A DNA stretch of 64,000 bases from Hetaerina americana (Eukaryota > Arthropoda > Insecta > Odonata > Calopterygidae). The stretch is taken from contig JAKTNV010000001.1 of NCBI GenBank assembly GCA_022747635.1, forward strand, positions 46,136,446 through 46,200,445, written 5' to 3'. Made by a program: the position numbers and the translations under genes. Position 1 is the first letter of the stretch. Each line of letters begins with the position of its first letter. The notes under the pieces are model-generated. The model made no database searches and was not told the DNA's origin. It worked only from the letters and a program-made list of their open reading frames with translations. Of the stretch, positions 24,716-36,400 are shown piece after piece.

Positions 24716-27700
24716 ATGATTGGAAGAATGTCCGCGCTGATGCTCGCACTGCTGCTGGGATCGGCGAGTGTGATCCGCAGCGGCGCAGAGCAGGAGGTGA
24801 AGCCGGAGGGCGGCGTTTGCAGTGACACGGAGGGCACGGGCGACGTGTTCACATTGTCCGTCAGCCGTAAATTGAACCACAGCAGCGGGGAATGGTTGCG
24901 GACGTTCTCCGCCCGGAAGGTGCACCCGGGGAAGTCGGCGGGAGGGATCTTAGAGCTGGAGGCGTCGCAGGGGAGCGTGGAGTGCGATGGGAAGGGGATC
25001 ATGCACGTCCGAGTGGTGGTCAAAGGTGAGGAGGCAAAGGGGCGCACGCCTTCGATCCGAAAGAACCGTTTACACAACTCCTCAGAATAATTCATTTGAC
25101 ATCACGGAGTAATCCCGATGATTTGATTGAACGAACAACCTTCGCACGAGGAAAGTTTTATCGGGAGTCCAGAGAGCGATTAAACGAGCCTAAAATGTTG
25201 ATCCATGGCATGAAATGAATTGTATATTTAAATTATGTGACTTAAGAATCTGACAAGAAATTAGTCGGATAATACCAGAGTAAACTTGTTTTTGTAATGT
25301 CCCCGACATTCCGCTTTTTCGCACATTGAGTCTATTGGATAGGGAAAAAGTATTAAATTATTATATTAGCATCGCATAAATAGTTGATTCGTCGCTATGA
25401 ATTTACATCTAACTCTAAGTCTGTCTTGGAATTCCATAAACGTCATATTCAAAGTTGAGGAGTAATATAATTTATGGTCGTTTTCCATTGCAGAAGTTCC
25501 AGGAAATGGATCTGGTGTGTCCGGCGCTGATACGGGTGATCGATTAAGGTTTCACCCCAGGCATGGAAAAAATGCCATAATAAGTGACAACGGCCGCTCC
25601 GTACAAAAAATAGAGTGAGTTTTATGGCTTCCGTTTTATTTTTACGGCGATGATATCTCTAATGACAGACAAACTTTACCAAAGTACTGAGGGTTCGTTA
25701 TGCTCGATTTGTGGAACCAATAATTCAATTCATTGCTAAAAATCCTCAGATATGTGGCGAAGAATGCAAATATACATGTACTATCTTCAATTGAGACAAT
25801 ATGATAAATATAATACAATTTTAAAATTGTGGATCCGAAGCTTAAGATTGCCAGCCAAGGGCTACCATTTTTACGGAACACATTATAAAAGCAGAGTATT
25901 AGGCATGAGATGAGAAACACGCAAATAAAAAAAATGAGGTTTTGTAAAAACAGGATGGCCAAGATTAACGCTAAAATTATGGGGTATAAACGTGATAAGC
26001 TAAATAGTTTTCCAGTTTTGGAAGTGTTTTGACCATGTTGGTCCCGGTAGTTGGAACATCAGAAGAATTGCAAGGTAAAGAAGCATTAACAAATGGGAAA
26101 ATGGGAGAGAGTTAATGCGAAGGACTTTGAGCCAAGATGTCAAGAAATTCGTGAAAACGATCATATGGATAGTGTTTCGATTGTCTCGGAAACTTTGTCA
26201 GTTAGGCGAGATAATAACCGTAGATACTAGAATTTTTATGTGAGGCAGCTTAGATAAATGGAATGGGAACATTAATGGGAAGGAACGTAAGCGATTATGC
26301 ATTGGGAGGGGGGATAAACTAACGTTAGGAGAAATTCTGAATTGCAGGAAACTGGATGTAGGGCTTTTATTGACAATGTAATGTTGGATACTGATAGAAA
26401 AGATAATGCAAAGCAAGTGAAGTAGCTATGGAATAGGATGAGCTAATAATTCTACTATATTATCAATAATGAGTACATTATCTATGGCGAGTGCGCGCGT
26501 TTCAACTCAAAAATATCCTTTTCTGGATGATAGAGATATCTCTGGATGTAATTGAAATTGGTTATTCTTTCCCTGCAGTATAAATGACCCTTTGAATGCT
26601 GTGGTATTCACTCATCGCCCACTGAGGAACGACGAGTTATTCGAGGTGAGGCTGGACAAGAGGACCGTGAAACAAAATCATTGCTTCGCTTTGGGTGTAA
26701 TGACTCATTCTCCTGACACTGTCCAGATACTTCCATCAATGCATACCCTTAAGTGAGTTTTGAGAATCCATTCTTATATTTGCTTTGAAATAATATATTT
26801 TAGGGAAATAAAAAGTGATTGAATATTTTATCTCAAAATGTTGAATTATAATCGTATTTTTTCTTTATTGAACAATCGAAACGAATTTTAATTATTCCAA
26901 ACCATAAAAAACAAGGAAAAAAGTTTTGTTTCCTTTTGATCATATTTTTACTCTAAATAAATTTATGGAAGGTGATTATTAGATTTTATAACTACCAGTG
27001 GAGATAGTTAAGAATCAGAGAGGAGAATGTAAAACGATTTTTTTTTCTAGAAACGGAACTTGGGTGTATCATAATGATGCCATATACAGTGCTGGGACTA
27101 AATTGTCTGGATACGTCAGAGATTTAAATAAAATACAGGTTTGTATAAATGTTTGTTCTAAATTAATTATGAGTGCATGTATAATTAATAATTATTTTTC
27201 TCTTGAGCAGATATGAAGCGTACCAGGTTACAGTTATATTTTTAATCCTTTGACTTAAAACCACCGGTTATCCCGAAGTTTGGTTTCATAAGTGAGGGTA
27301 GAGGTCACCTTGTATATGTCCAACTGCATGTGAAATTCACATATCAGGGTAGAGGGGCCAGTTCCCTTCCCTGTGCCGCCTGTGGGTTCCAAGGAATGCC
27401 TGATATCCGAAAAATCACACATTCGAAGCGTCACCCGGGATTGAACCCGAGCTCAGCACTATGCCCACTGAACTACCATGTTTCAAGTGTTTATAATTAT
27501 CCTTTAACTAGAAATAGAATCAAACATTTGACTTTGAACTATACGATGAATTGAGAACCAATTGGGCTATTATTAGGTCATACGTTCACATCAATTAATT
27601 TGAACTGAAATGTCAAAGCAATTGTTTTGTTAAATTGGCATAATTAAATTAAATGTTATAAAATTTATTGATTTTTTCAATTCAATGGAAATGTATTATC

Positions 27701-28120
27701 ATTAATTTTATGACAAAATATCATGTTGGGATATTCCTATTTAATATGGAAAGCCATATTTTGAAAAAAACGAAGAATTATCAGGTAAAATGTTTGATTA
27801 GAAACACGTAATTTTCATTAAAATGTGTTTAAAATGATCTATCATGAAAGAGAATATTGTCACATGATTAAGAATTTTGAAGATAGCTGTTACTTTTATG
27901 TGAAATATATTGTATTTTTTAACGGGCAAATTTTAAATGTATAAATATTTTCTTCTCATAGGAAGGTGAGCGTTTGGGTGTAGTGCGTCGTGAAAATGGA
28001 AGCATTCACTTCACCATAAATGGCCTCGAATTGGGTCCCGCAGTATCCAACATTCCTCAACCAGTGCATGGAATATTTGAAGTTTGGTACGACGCAGTGA
28101 AAGGAACTATAGTATCCTGA
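24716..28120 (+). CDS. gene A: secreted single-NHR-domain protein
   Basis: Proposed CDS: join(24716..25025, 25494..25614, 26579..26752, 27051..27138, 27962..28120), 852 nt, 283 residues, all GT-AG introns, phases 1,2,2,0. Residues 1 to about 24 are a signal peptide (SALMLALLLGSASVIRSGA), so the product should be secreted. Residues 35-103 form an unrecognised module with two cysteines (35, 90) and an N-H-S glycosylation site (54-56) in the motif FTLS..R..N.SGEW. From about residue 120 to the end is one NHR (Neuralized homology repeat) domain: RFHPRHGKN, VVFTHRPL.NDELFEVRLDK, LGVMTHSP, NGTWVYHND, then ERLGVVRRENGSIHF.ING...GPAV.NIP..V.GIFE. No RING finger or transmembrane segment follows. It converges on gene B. 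AATAAA at 28,228 is a likely polyadenylation signal. The molecular role is unknown; NHR is a beta-sandwich interaction domain in known proteins. Confidence 0.9.
26040..26420 (+). mobile_element. LINE scrap in gene A intron 2
   Basis: Plus-strand wording (AAGAAGCATTAACAAATGGGAAAATG, then a track like GGGAAGGAACG...) recalls the C-terminal end of LINE family 1 seen near 47.1-47.4 kb. It is absent from the matching intron of gene B and accounts for the 291-bp length difference (964 versus 673 bp). Confidence 0.5.
27285..27480 (-). repeat. tRNA-derived SINE in gene A intron 4
   Basis: The order GTGAAATTCACATATC, GGGGCCAGTTCCCTTCCCTG, CGAAAAATCACA and a complement B box (GGGATTGAACCC) matches the SINE at 32,210-32,443. 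It is in antisense orientation to gene A. Confidence 0.7.
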
Positions 28121-28330
28121 GGAAAAGTTTTACTTCTCACACTCGGAAAAAATAGTGATTAACAGCTAATTATTTTCATTTGCATTAACTTTGTCATTGC
28201 CATATAGAAATTGTTTTGAACTCCTTGAATAAATTTCAAACTCATTCACGGTGTTAGGAACAAGTAATCAAACTAAAGTTTTAATTATTACGGTGTTTCA
28301 TCAGCCTATTATTTTATTTTACATAAAAAA

Positions 28331-28334
28331 GTAG

Positions 28335-28409
<75 letters not shown>
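28331..28409. repeat. (TA)n then (CA)n microsatellite
   Basis: About 29 TA units run directly into about 10 CA units, some 210 bp after the gene A stop codon. Confidence 0.95.
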
Positions 28410-29080
28410 GACGTCTCTCTTCTCTCTTTGGTTCTTTAGCAACTACCTCAAACACCAGATTCCAATGAAATTACTGTTCCTCTCGTCAACTCTTCCAGTA
28501 ATCCATGATTTTCACCTAAACTCCACATGAAATGTTTCATTTGCTGCTTCCTAGTCAATAAGTTATATCTACTTCGAGCAACAGTCGCTTCTCCGCAGAA
28601 AGAATCAAGTTGCTATGCCTTTCATGCCTGGCTCTGCAGAGCTTATTTAAAACGTCTTATGCTAAATGGTCCACTTTTTCTCCATTTTCGACGCATTTTC
28701 ATAAGACTGGAAAATATAGATTCAAAAGTTTCGTGATAACTCCCCGCTATCGGAGCACCGTATTGCACTTTACCCGGTATTCTTATTTTGTTAATTTTTC
28801 CAGTGACTTAGCAAAAGCGTCTTTTCTAACGACTGACATTTCTGCATGCATTATATTCTGCCATGTTAAAAAAATGATACTCTAACGTTTTTGACGATTT
28901 TTCTACATTTGTGCATTCAATTCTACTTCTTCTTTTCCAAATTTCACTTTTTTATGTACTTCCTGGGTGATGTCTATCCAGCTGACTTTTTTAAAGTGCC
29001 TCATTTTAGCAAATTACATATAAATTTTGAAATGAGATGAAATAATTGACTTTGTAATGTCATATACTTTATTCAAAAAA
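28410..29080. other. intergenic, probably old repeat, nothing firm
   Basis: The open frames at 28,527-28,885 overlap each other and have no motif. No class is assigned. Confidence 0.4.
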
Positions 29081-29084
29081 ACGA

Positions 29085-29140
29085 CCCAGGTTTGACGTTG
29101 AACGTCATCATCAGGTTATTCACATCATCAGGTTATTAAA
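29085..29140 (-). repeat. hammerhead-ribozyme-like motif, decayed
   Basis: On the minus strand CTGATGA (29,114-29,108) is followed by a short stem GACG...CGTC (29,106-29,094) and then AAAC. This layout resembles the CTGANGA - stem II - GAAAC core of hammerhead motifs described in Penelope-like elements. The G before AAA is missing, so the core is defective. The motif CATCATCAGGTTATT is repeated in tandem just beside it. Confidence 0.4.
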
Positions 29141-29599
29141 CGTAGAAACATGGGCGGTGTTTTTTAAATGAAGTGCGTAGAATTACAAATTGAATATTTT
29201 TTTCAATATGTTATGCAAATTCCATAAAGCCCGACCACAATTCCCGAGACCACAATTTTTTATTAATTATACATATTTTCCTATACATATAGTCAGTTGA
29301 GCTTTGCCCCATCCGAAAACCGATAAAAAAGAACCTCTGAAATTATTTAGCAATGCTTAATGATTTTCTTGCTAAATCTAAGGCCCGTAAATAGTTTGGG
29401 TATATTTGCTTGACAACCTCAAGCCATAATGACGATTTTAATTATCGTTGAATTATAATCACTGTACGTCATAAGCGTTCGTTTCTCATACTACAGTAGT
29501 CTTTAATGAATTACAAATAAATCTTTTCTTATACATGTATACGAACCTAACTGAAGACAAATCATGAAATATGCTCAATAATTAATCGCTCCTCGAAAT

Positions 29600-31020
29600 C
29601 TACCGGTTAAGGTAGGTATCGGATTGGCATAACTAACAAATAAATATTTTGTTCTCATATTAAAACATGGCCCACATTCTACTCAACAACAGGCCCCTCT
29701 TCATCAGTCTATACTTCCTTACTACCTTCATCCCATCCAAAATCCCTATCCTATTCCTGCCCCTTCCTCTTTTGCCTAACATTTTCCCCTCTATTACAGT
29801 CATCAATATTCCAATGCCGATCAATATGTTTTTATCCATTTTCCTGCCGCATTATGATTCTCCCAACAACCTCCTCACGTCGCCCACCATACCTAGCACT
29901 TCCTCATTTGTTTTCCTTTCGGTCCACTTCACCTTCTCCATTCTTCTCCACACACACATTTCAAAAGCCTTCAATCTACAACTATCCTCCTGCTTCAGTG
30001 ACCACGTTTCCGCGCCATACATAGCTACGGTCCATGTCAAAGTTTTGACGAGTCTTTTCTTAATATCCTTACTCAACGTCCCTGTCATAAACTATCTCCT
30101 CCTTGTGAAAGCCTCTTTACCTAGTGCAATTTTTATCCTTAAGTCCTAACTACTTTGACCATTTTGGTTCTAAATACTTCCGAGATACGTAAACTGTTCC
30201 TCCTGCTCTAGTTTTTGTCCTTCTATTTTAATATTACCCTTAGCCTTTCTCTTCCTGGAAAACGACATTACCTTTGTTTTATTTACATTGATTCTCATCC
30301 CATATCCATCACAATTCCAAAGTTTCAGATATTAAGTGGACGCCTCGATAGCTTAACTGACAATAATCTACCCGACATCGAGGGATCCGGGTTCGAATCC
30401 CGGTTAAGGTGAATGATTTTTACACTCCTAAATTGTTGAATTGCGACAAACTAGAGCTTGGTCATCAGCAAACCTAACTGATTTCATGAATTCCCCACCG
30501 TCTTTCATTCCAATCCCCAGTTCTTCTCACACCTCTTCAATAATTTCCTCCATACATACGGTGATAATGGACAGCCCTTCCTTACACCTCTTCCTAACAC
30601 TGCCCATCCGGATTCTCCATTCCCCACTCGCCTGAGCTGTCTGAGACATGTAAATGTTGCGGATTAGCCTCCTTTCCCTCCAACCTACTCCTATTTACCG
30701 CAAGATACTCATTAGGTTTCCCATTTTACTCTATCAAGCGTCTTTATAAATCTCCGAAACAGGCAAATACGTCCTGATTGTACTCTGTTCATCCAAACTG
30801 GCCATCTCCCAAATAATCACTTGTCCTGCTCTCCATCCTTTTGTTGATAATTCCGAGGACCACTTTAGCTCCGTAGGAATCCAAACTTATTGTTTTATAG
30901 TTCTCAAATGTAGCATTTTCCTTTTTCGGAAGAGGAACTAACATTGATCTCACAAAGTCTTCCGGCCAGATTCTTTCCTTACAGATGCTACGAATCAGCT
31001 CATATAGACTCTTCCTTCAA
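29600..31020 (-). mobile_element. LINE remnant, family 1 (RT to C-terminus), split by a SINE
   Basis: The minus-strand open piece 29852-30088 (SKDIKKRLVKTLTWTVAMYG, then ETWSL and KTNEEVLGMVGD) is the C-terminal part of an endonuclease/RT LINE. About 31,010-30,440 carries reverse-transcriptase wording parallel to 54.3-54.8 kb (for example the complement of CACAAAGTCTTCCGGCCAGATTC, also present at 54,755). A tRNA-derived SINE is inserted at 30,335-30,430. Confidence 0.7.
30335..30430 (+). repeat. tRNA-derived SINE head
   Basis: The plus strand has an A-box-like CCTCGATAGCTTAACTG and a B box GGGTTCGAATCCCGG, followed by AAGGTGAATGATTTTTAC. The same tail occurs at 39,765 (plus) and its complement at 39,620. 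It lies inside a LINE remnant. Confidence 0.7.
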
Positions 31021-31061
31021 CATGTACCTAAACATTTTAGTATTCCCTGATGAATAATGTC

Positions 31062-31205
31062 AAAATAAAACTTTATTAATTCACATGAAAAATAAACGTT
31101 AATGAGGCCCAGGTTTCACTGCGGTGACTTGAAGATGCTTCACCGGAGTGAAACCTTGTTCGTATTAAAGTTTATTTTTCATTTGGATTCACAAAGTTTT
31201 ATTTT
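31062..31205. repeat. foldback (multi-stem inverted repeat) element
   Basis: Nested inverted repeats occur: 31,062-31,074 with 31,193-31,205 (13 of 13), 31,082-31,103 with 31,164-31,185 (20 of 22), 31,111-31,120 with 31,148-31,157 (10 of 10) and 31,122-31,127 with 31,140-31,145. The complement contains GTGAAACCTGGGCC, similar to the ribozyme-like motif at 29.09 kb. It has no coding capacity. Confidence 0.7.
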
Positions 31206-31309
31206 TACTTATTCACCATGAAATATGCCAAATTATTTTTTGCCTGCTATTATTTGAATATCAAGGAATCAAAAAATAAGAAAATGGCGATAAATGATAA
31301 GAGTAGATT

Positions 31310-31685
31310 TAAGGCTTTTTAAATGTAGTTGTGGAGGAGGATGGAAGATGGATGGGCATTAAGAAAACAAATGAAAAAGTCCTAGATATGGTGGGGCGAT
31401 ATAAAGGGTGTTGTTGGGATATATTCAAGGGAAGTAGGAAAAAGGGATGCATAGCATAAGGTAAGCGATGGAATTTCGAAGACTGCGGCAGAGGGAAGAA
31501 CGTCAGGCAAGCGACAAAGGGTAGAAAAAGGATAGACATGTTGGGTGGAATGACAATAGGAAGTATGCAGGGTAAGTATCAGTATAATTGAAGAAGGATT
31601 TATTCTAATGCCGAATGTCAGGTTTTGTTTTGTTAGTCGAGGCAAAGAAATTAATCGTTTTCTTGGCTCATCCAAAACCTACCTT
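31310..31685 (+). mobile_element. LINE C-terminal fragment, family 1
   Basis: Plus-strand pieces follow the C-terminal order of the family (AAAACAAATGAAAAAGTCCTAG...ATGGTGGGG, parallel to 47,350-47,390). Frames are broken. Confidence 0.5.
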
Positions 31686-31794
31686 AAACAGTGGAATGTC
31701 AGTTATTAAAATAAATTTTTCTTTTGATAAGTTTTTCTTTTAATATTTTTTCTTATTTATAATAAAATTGATAATTACCCTATTCTTTATATTA

Positions 31795-31935
31795 CATCTA
31801 CATCTAAATATTACCCCGAAAGCCGCCGCAAGGGCATGTGGCGGTGGCTATTTTAGGAAACATTATTTTCAAATATTTAATCGATCACTCTACTGTTAAG
31901 TGTCAAGGTCCCCATCGGTGAGTAACTACTTCCTT
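31795..31935 (+). repeat. short dispersed repeat (CATCTA...CCCCGAAAGCC type)
   Basis: CATCTACATCTAAATATTAC is followed by CCCGAAAGCCGCCGCAAGGG and GTGGCGG. A related antisense piece is at 21,265. The class is not known to me. Confidence 0.5.
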
Positions 31936-31982
31936 TGTAATGCTTTCTAATCAAAACTATTAAAGTTGACTACTTTTTGTGA

Positions 31983-31994
31983 ATATATAAAATA

Positions 31995-32047
<53 letters not shown>

Positions 32048-32107
32048 TATAAAGATATATATATATATATAACACAACACAGTAATATAGTTATATATAC
32101 ATATATG

Positions 32108-32141
<34 letters not shown>

Positions 32142-32180
32142 TATATATACCTGTATATATATATATATAACATAACACAG
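31983..32180. repeat. AT-dinucleotide microsatellite block
   Basis: Several long (AT)n runs are separated by near-identical spacers of the type ATAACACAACACAGTAAT, so a larger unit is imperfectly duplicated. Open frames here are artefacts of the repeat. Confidence 0.9.
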
Positions 32181-32199
32181 TAATCAACCCGAAGGTCGG

Positions 32200-32443
32200 T
32201 ATAGCAAGTGATGGTAGAATTCACACAGCACTAAGCCCTGTACGGCGTGTGAAATTCACACATCGGTAGTGGGGCCAGTTCCTTTCCCTGTGCCGGTTAT
32301 GGTTTCCCAGGAAGATCTGGTACCCGAAAAATCACATAGCTTGGGTGGAGCTGCAGGTGCCCAGAGTGCCTTGCCCGGGAATCGAACCCGGAAACCTACG
32401 GTCAGTAGTCTAACGCTCTACCCACTGGACTACCGCGACCCAT
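32200..32443 (-). repeat. tRNA-derived SINE, best copy
   Basis: On the minus strand the 5' end reads GGGTCGCGGTAGTCCAGTGG (A box included), then a B box GGGTTCGATTCCC near 32,380, followed by a SINE body. The acceptor-arm positions do not pair, so it is a SINE and not a tRNA gene. Related copies lie at 27,285 and 61,497, and a body fragment lies at 51,300. Confidence 0.8.
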
Positions 32444-32489
32444 ATACATATATATAATATGTATATATATATAGATGGTTAAGAAGTAC

Positions 32490-32880
32490 TCACGAGTACA
32501 ATAAAACACTTGGACGGCACGATGGACAATAGAACACAAACAAATAAATAGAAAACACGTAAAAGGATACTCACATTTAAGAAATTTTACCTATATTAGA
32601 CTTTCTTCCAGTAAGACTGGAAGGTTTCGGGAAGAGGAAATGCGGGGCCTGGGACAGGGAAAGCTGAAGGCGGGCTGCGAAAGGGGATAGGAAAGCGGTT
32701 TAGGATCTAGTGGTGGCGGTTGAGCCCGGGAAATTCAAAACATCGGAATGCATATGTGGATTCACGAGTTATCACCTCTATATTGGTAGCAACCATCATA
32801 GAATCCCTATCCGATTCCGCCACCAATATAGGGGTGAGAACTCGCGAATCCGTATAAATGTTAGCACTAAAATTAGTAAA
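32490..32880. repeat. unclassified repeat ending in a foldback
   Basis: An imperfect inverted repeat of 33 nt (32,758-32,790 with 32,819-32,851, 29 of 33 matching) encloses a 28-nt loop. A smaller hairpin TTCCAG...CTGGAA sits at about 32,586-32,602. No protein is encoded. Confidence 0.65.
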
Positions 32881-33448
32881 TATTAATATATTATACTTTT
32901 GCACGCATATCAGTCATAAAACTTCATTTTATTGTTTGGGGACACGCTGATTAGTCGCGATATGAACTTAATTGTAACAGAATGTGTACATTTTTTTCTC
33001 TAATTTTTTTACTGACCATTTTATTTTTAGATATCTCGATGACTGAGGTTATTTGCATGCTTCCTTCGTGTTTAATGTGTACCGTGAAATAAATGAACAT
33101 CGATGCATGTAAGCAACTTTATTTTCTCTTACAGGTGATTTCAGCACAAACGAGGTAGAATAGTCTGTGTAGTAAACATATATCTCTCATAAATATGAGA
33201 AAACCTGCATGAAAAATGAAGGAGAACAATTCTGTTGAATTGAAATTCAAGATTCCATGATAAGGAGTTGATTAATTAGATTTGTTTACTTAATGAGAGG
33301 AATGAATCTGTTACTGCAAGGAGTTCATTACAATAATTTAATGACAAAAATGAAATCACGGCGAAAGGAAATAGAATTTTCCAATCATTTCAATTTATAA
33401 TCACTCGTTTTTTAAATATGATGATAAATAATTTTTTCTGATGACACA

Positions 33449-36400
33449 TCAAGATACAATTGTTCCTCTAACTGCATCATACCAAACTTCAAATATTCCA
33501 TACACTGGTTCAGGTACATTTGGCACGGCAGGCCCCAAAGGGACACCGTTCATGACGAAATGGATGCTTCCATCTTCACGACGCATCACGCCTAAACGGT
33601 CACCATCCTATGTGATGAAAATGTTATAGAATATGGAATTAACAAGTGGAAAAAATTTGGTGCGGCTAATATCGGTATAATACTATTTTTAAATTTGTCC
33701 AATACATTGAAATAATTTCTAACCATAATAATACATTCCAATTTGATTTGGAAATTTTACATCATGAGTCTTCGTATTTTGTCTCAACTCACCATTCATT
33801 TAACGTTATAATACCGCATTTTCACGATTGGTTCCACCAAATGTATAACATTGACATGCTTTATTTATTCATGCGAAAATTTTACGGAGTTCGATAAATA
33901 CAAAACATGATGAACATCATCATAAAAATAAGAAGATTGCTTCAAAATAATTTCTTGCAAACTTGGTGTCAATAATTTTCAATTTATTTGAACAAGTTAC
34001 TAAAATCAATCATTTCAATGCTTTAAATTTCTCCGAAAATCCAGTGCTTAATCCATCGATACAAACTATTGACCTGGAAAATGTCTCAACGGTTGTTCAT
34101 ATTATCCTGTCGTTCAAAAGTAAAATAGTTATATCTATCGTATTTCTCATTTGAGGATCATTATTTATTATCATCTCATATTTCATACCATTTCAAACCT
34201 CCAAACAAGCCAATTTTATAATTACTTTAGAGTTTTAGCTAAGTTTGTTCACATCCTTGTAAAAAGTGTCCCATAATTCAGACGAAGGTTTAGAGGACAT
34301 TCATGAAGTCAAAGGAATAAAATTATAGCTGGCATGGCTTCATTTTATATCGGCCCATATGATACATTTAGATCAATTCTCATAATATATTCTTATAATT
34401 TTAAAATATAGTTCTGTACGTACCTGAATTTTATTTAAATCTCTGACGTAGCTAGACAATTTAGTCCCAGCACTGTATATGGCATCATTATGAAACACCC
34501 AAGTTCCGCTCCTTGAAATGAAAAAAAATCTAGTTTTACATTCTCCTCTCTGATTCTTAACTGTCTCCACTTCTAGTTATAAAATCTAATAATCACCTAC
34601 CATAAATTTATTCGTATTGAAAATAAGATCAATGGGAAACGAAAATTTTGTTTTTACTTTTTATGGTTTTGAATAATTAAAATCCATTTCGATTTTACAA
34701 CTATGAAAAATTTCGATATTCTATCATTTTTTATTTCCCTAAAATATATTATTCAGCGGCAAATATATGAATGAATTCTCATAACTTACTTAAGGGTATG
34801 CATTGATGGAAGTATCTGGACAGAGTCAGGAGAATGAGTCATTACACCCAAAGCGAAGCAATGATTTTGTTTCACGATCCTCTTGTCCAGCCTCACCTCG
34901 AATAACTCGTCGTTCTTCAGTGGGCGATGAGTGAACACCACGGCATTCAAAGGGTCATTTATACTGCAAAAGAATAATTATTTATTTAATACCAGAACCA
35001 TGCAGAAAATAAGACATATTTTAAATAACAGCCGGCAACTGGCTTTGCGTTTATTCTACCACGTTATGAAGTGACTAAACTCGTATTCGTAGATTGAAGA
35101 AGAACAATTCCATAGGATTGTAAAACCATGAAAATGGAAAATACGAAATATTTCGAGACAAAGGTTCACAAATTAAAATATAATGTAGAATAATTCTACG
35201 GCAATCAATTTTCAGTCTCAGTCGGCGAATTCTGATGTAACCATGCTTAGCGCGTACCGTTTAATAGCCAACTTAGCTGAGATCTCAAAAAGTTAAGCGC
35301 TTCAGTTCTCATACATGCCTTTATGGTATATGAAAGTCAGATCGAGATATCAGAGCGAAGAGTCTCAAGAATATACACATTGAATTTTTACAACTCACCA
35401 GTAGATACTTATATTCGTATGAATCGATATAATTCCTAATTTGCCCGTGATGTAAGAATTAAATTTTAAATGTGTTTCAATGTGGAAATTGCCCTCACTG
35501 CTGGCATTAATATGGCGTCTATTTGTACCATTTCCCAAACCGCTCCGAGTAAGATCAAGAAAAAGTATTGAAACACGTAGGCCCGCCATAAGAGATGCCA
35601 CCGCCATAAAAATAAAACGGAAGCCATAAAACTCACTCTATTTTTTGTACGGAGCGGCCGTTGTCACTTATTATAGCATTTTTTCCATGCCTGGGGTGAA
35701 ACCTTAATCGATCACCCGTATCAGCGCCGGACACACCAGATCCATTTCCTGGAACTTCTGCAATGGAAAACGACCATTAATTATATTACTCCTCAACTTT
35801 GAATATGACGTTTATGGAATTTCAAGACAGACTAAGAGTTAGATGTAAATTCATAGTGACGAATCAACTATTTATGCGTTGCTAATGTAATAATTTAATA
35901 CTTTTTCCCTATCCAATAGACTCAATGTGCGAAAAAGCGGAATGTCGGGGACATTACAAATACAAGTTTACTCTAGTGTTATCCGACTAATTTCTTGTCA
36001 GATTCTTAAGTCACATAATTTAAATATACAATTCATTTCATGCCATGGCTCAACATTTTAGGCTCGTTTAATCGCTCCCTGAACTCCCGATAAAACTTTC
36101 CTCGTGCGAAGGTTGTTCGTTCAATCAAATCATCGGGATTACTCCGTGATGTCAAATGAATTATTCTGAGGAGTTGTGTAAACGGTTATTTCGGATCGAA
36201 GGCGTGCGCCCCTTTGGCTCCTCACCTTTGACCACCACTCGGACGTGCATGATCCCCTTCCCATCGCACTCCACGCTCCCCTGCGACGCCTCCAGCTCTA
36301 AGATCCCTCCCGCCGACTTCCCCGGGTGCACCTTCCGGGCGGAGAACGTCCGCAACCATTCCCCGCTGCTGTGGTTCAATTTACGACTGACGGACAATGT

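Larger units (their letters stand above)
23584..27138 (+). repeat. left arm of large inverted duplication (contains gene A exons 1-4)
   Basis: Read in reverse complement, 37,665 down to 34,424 aligns with this stretch from an upstream segment (TTCTATGATTCCGTGCAAAT at 23,584) through gene exon 4. Intron 1 is exactly 468 bp in both arms. Intron 2 is about 290 bp longer here because of a LINE scrap at about 26,040-26,420. Similarity is near-complete around exon 1 and falls toward intron 3. The 3' parts (intron 4, exon 5) are only as alike as ordinary paralogues. Confidence 0.85.

Noticed and set aside
26998..27050. Extending exon 4 of gene A upstream to an in-frame start-like frame (EIVKNQRGECKT)
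   Set aside because: The stretch is part of intron 3: the acceptor at 27,049-27,050 gives the conserved 88-nt exon, and the gene B equivalent also places it in the intron.
31960..32224. Tyrosine/isoleucine-rich open frames
   Set aside because: They are translations of AT-dinucleotide repeats.
32376..32443. tRNA gene
   Set aside because: A and B boxes are present, but the two ends do not pair as an acceptor stem and the sequence continues into a SINE body repeated elsewhere.
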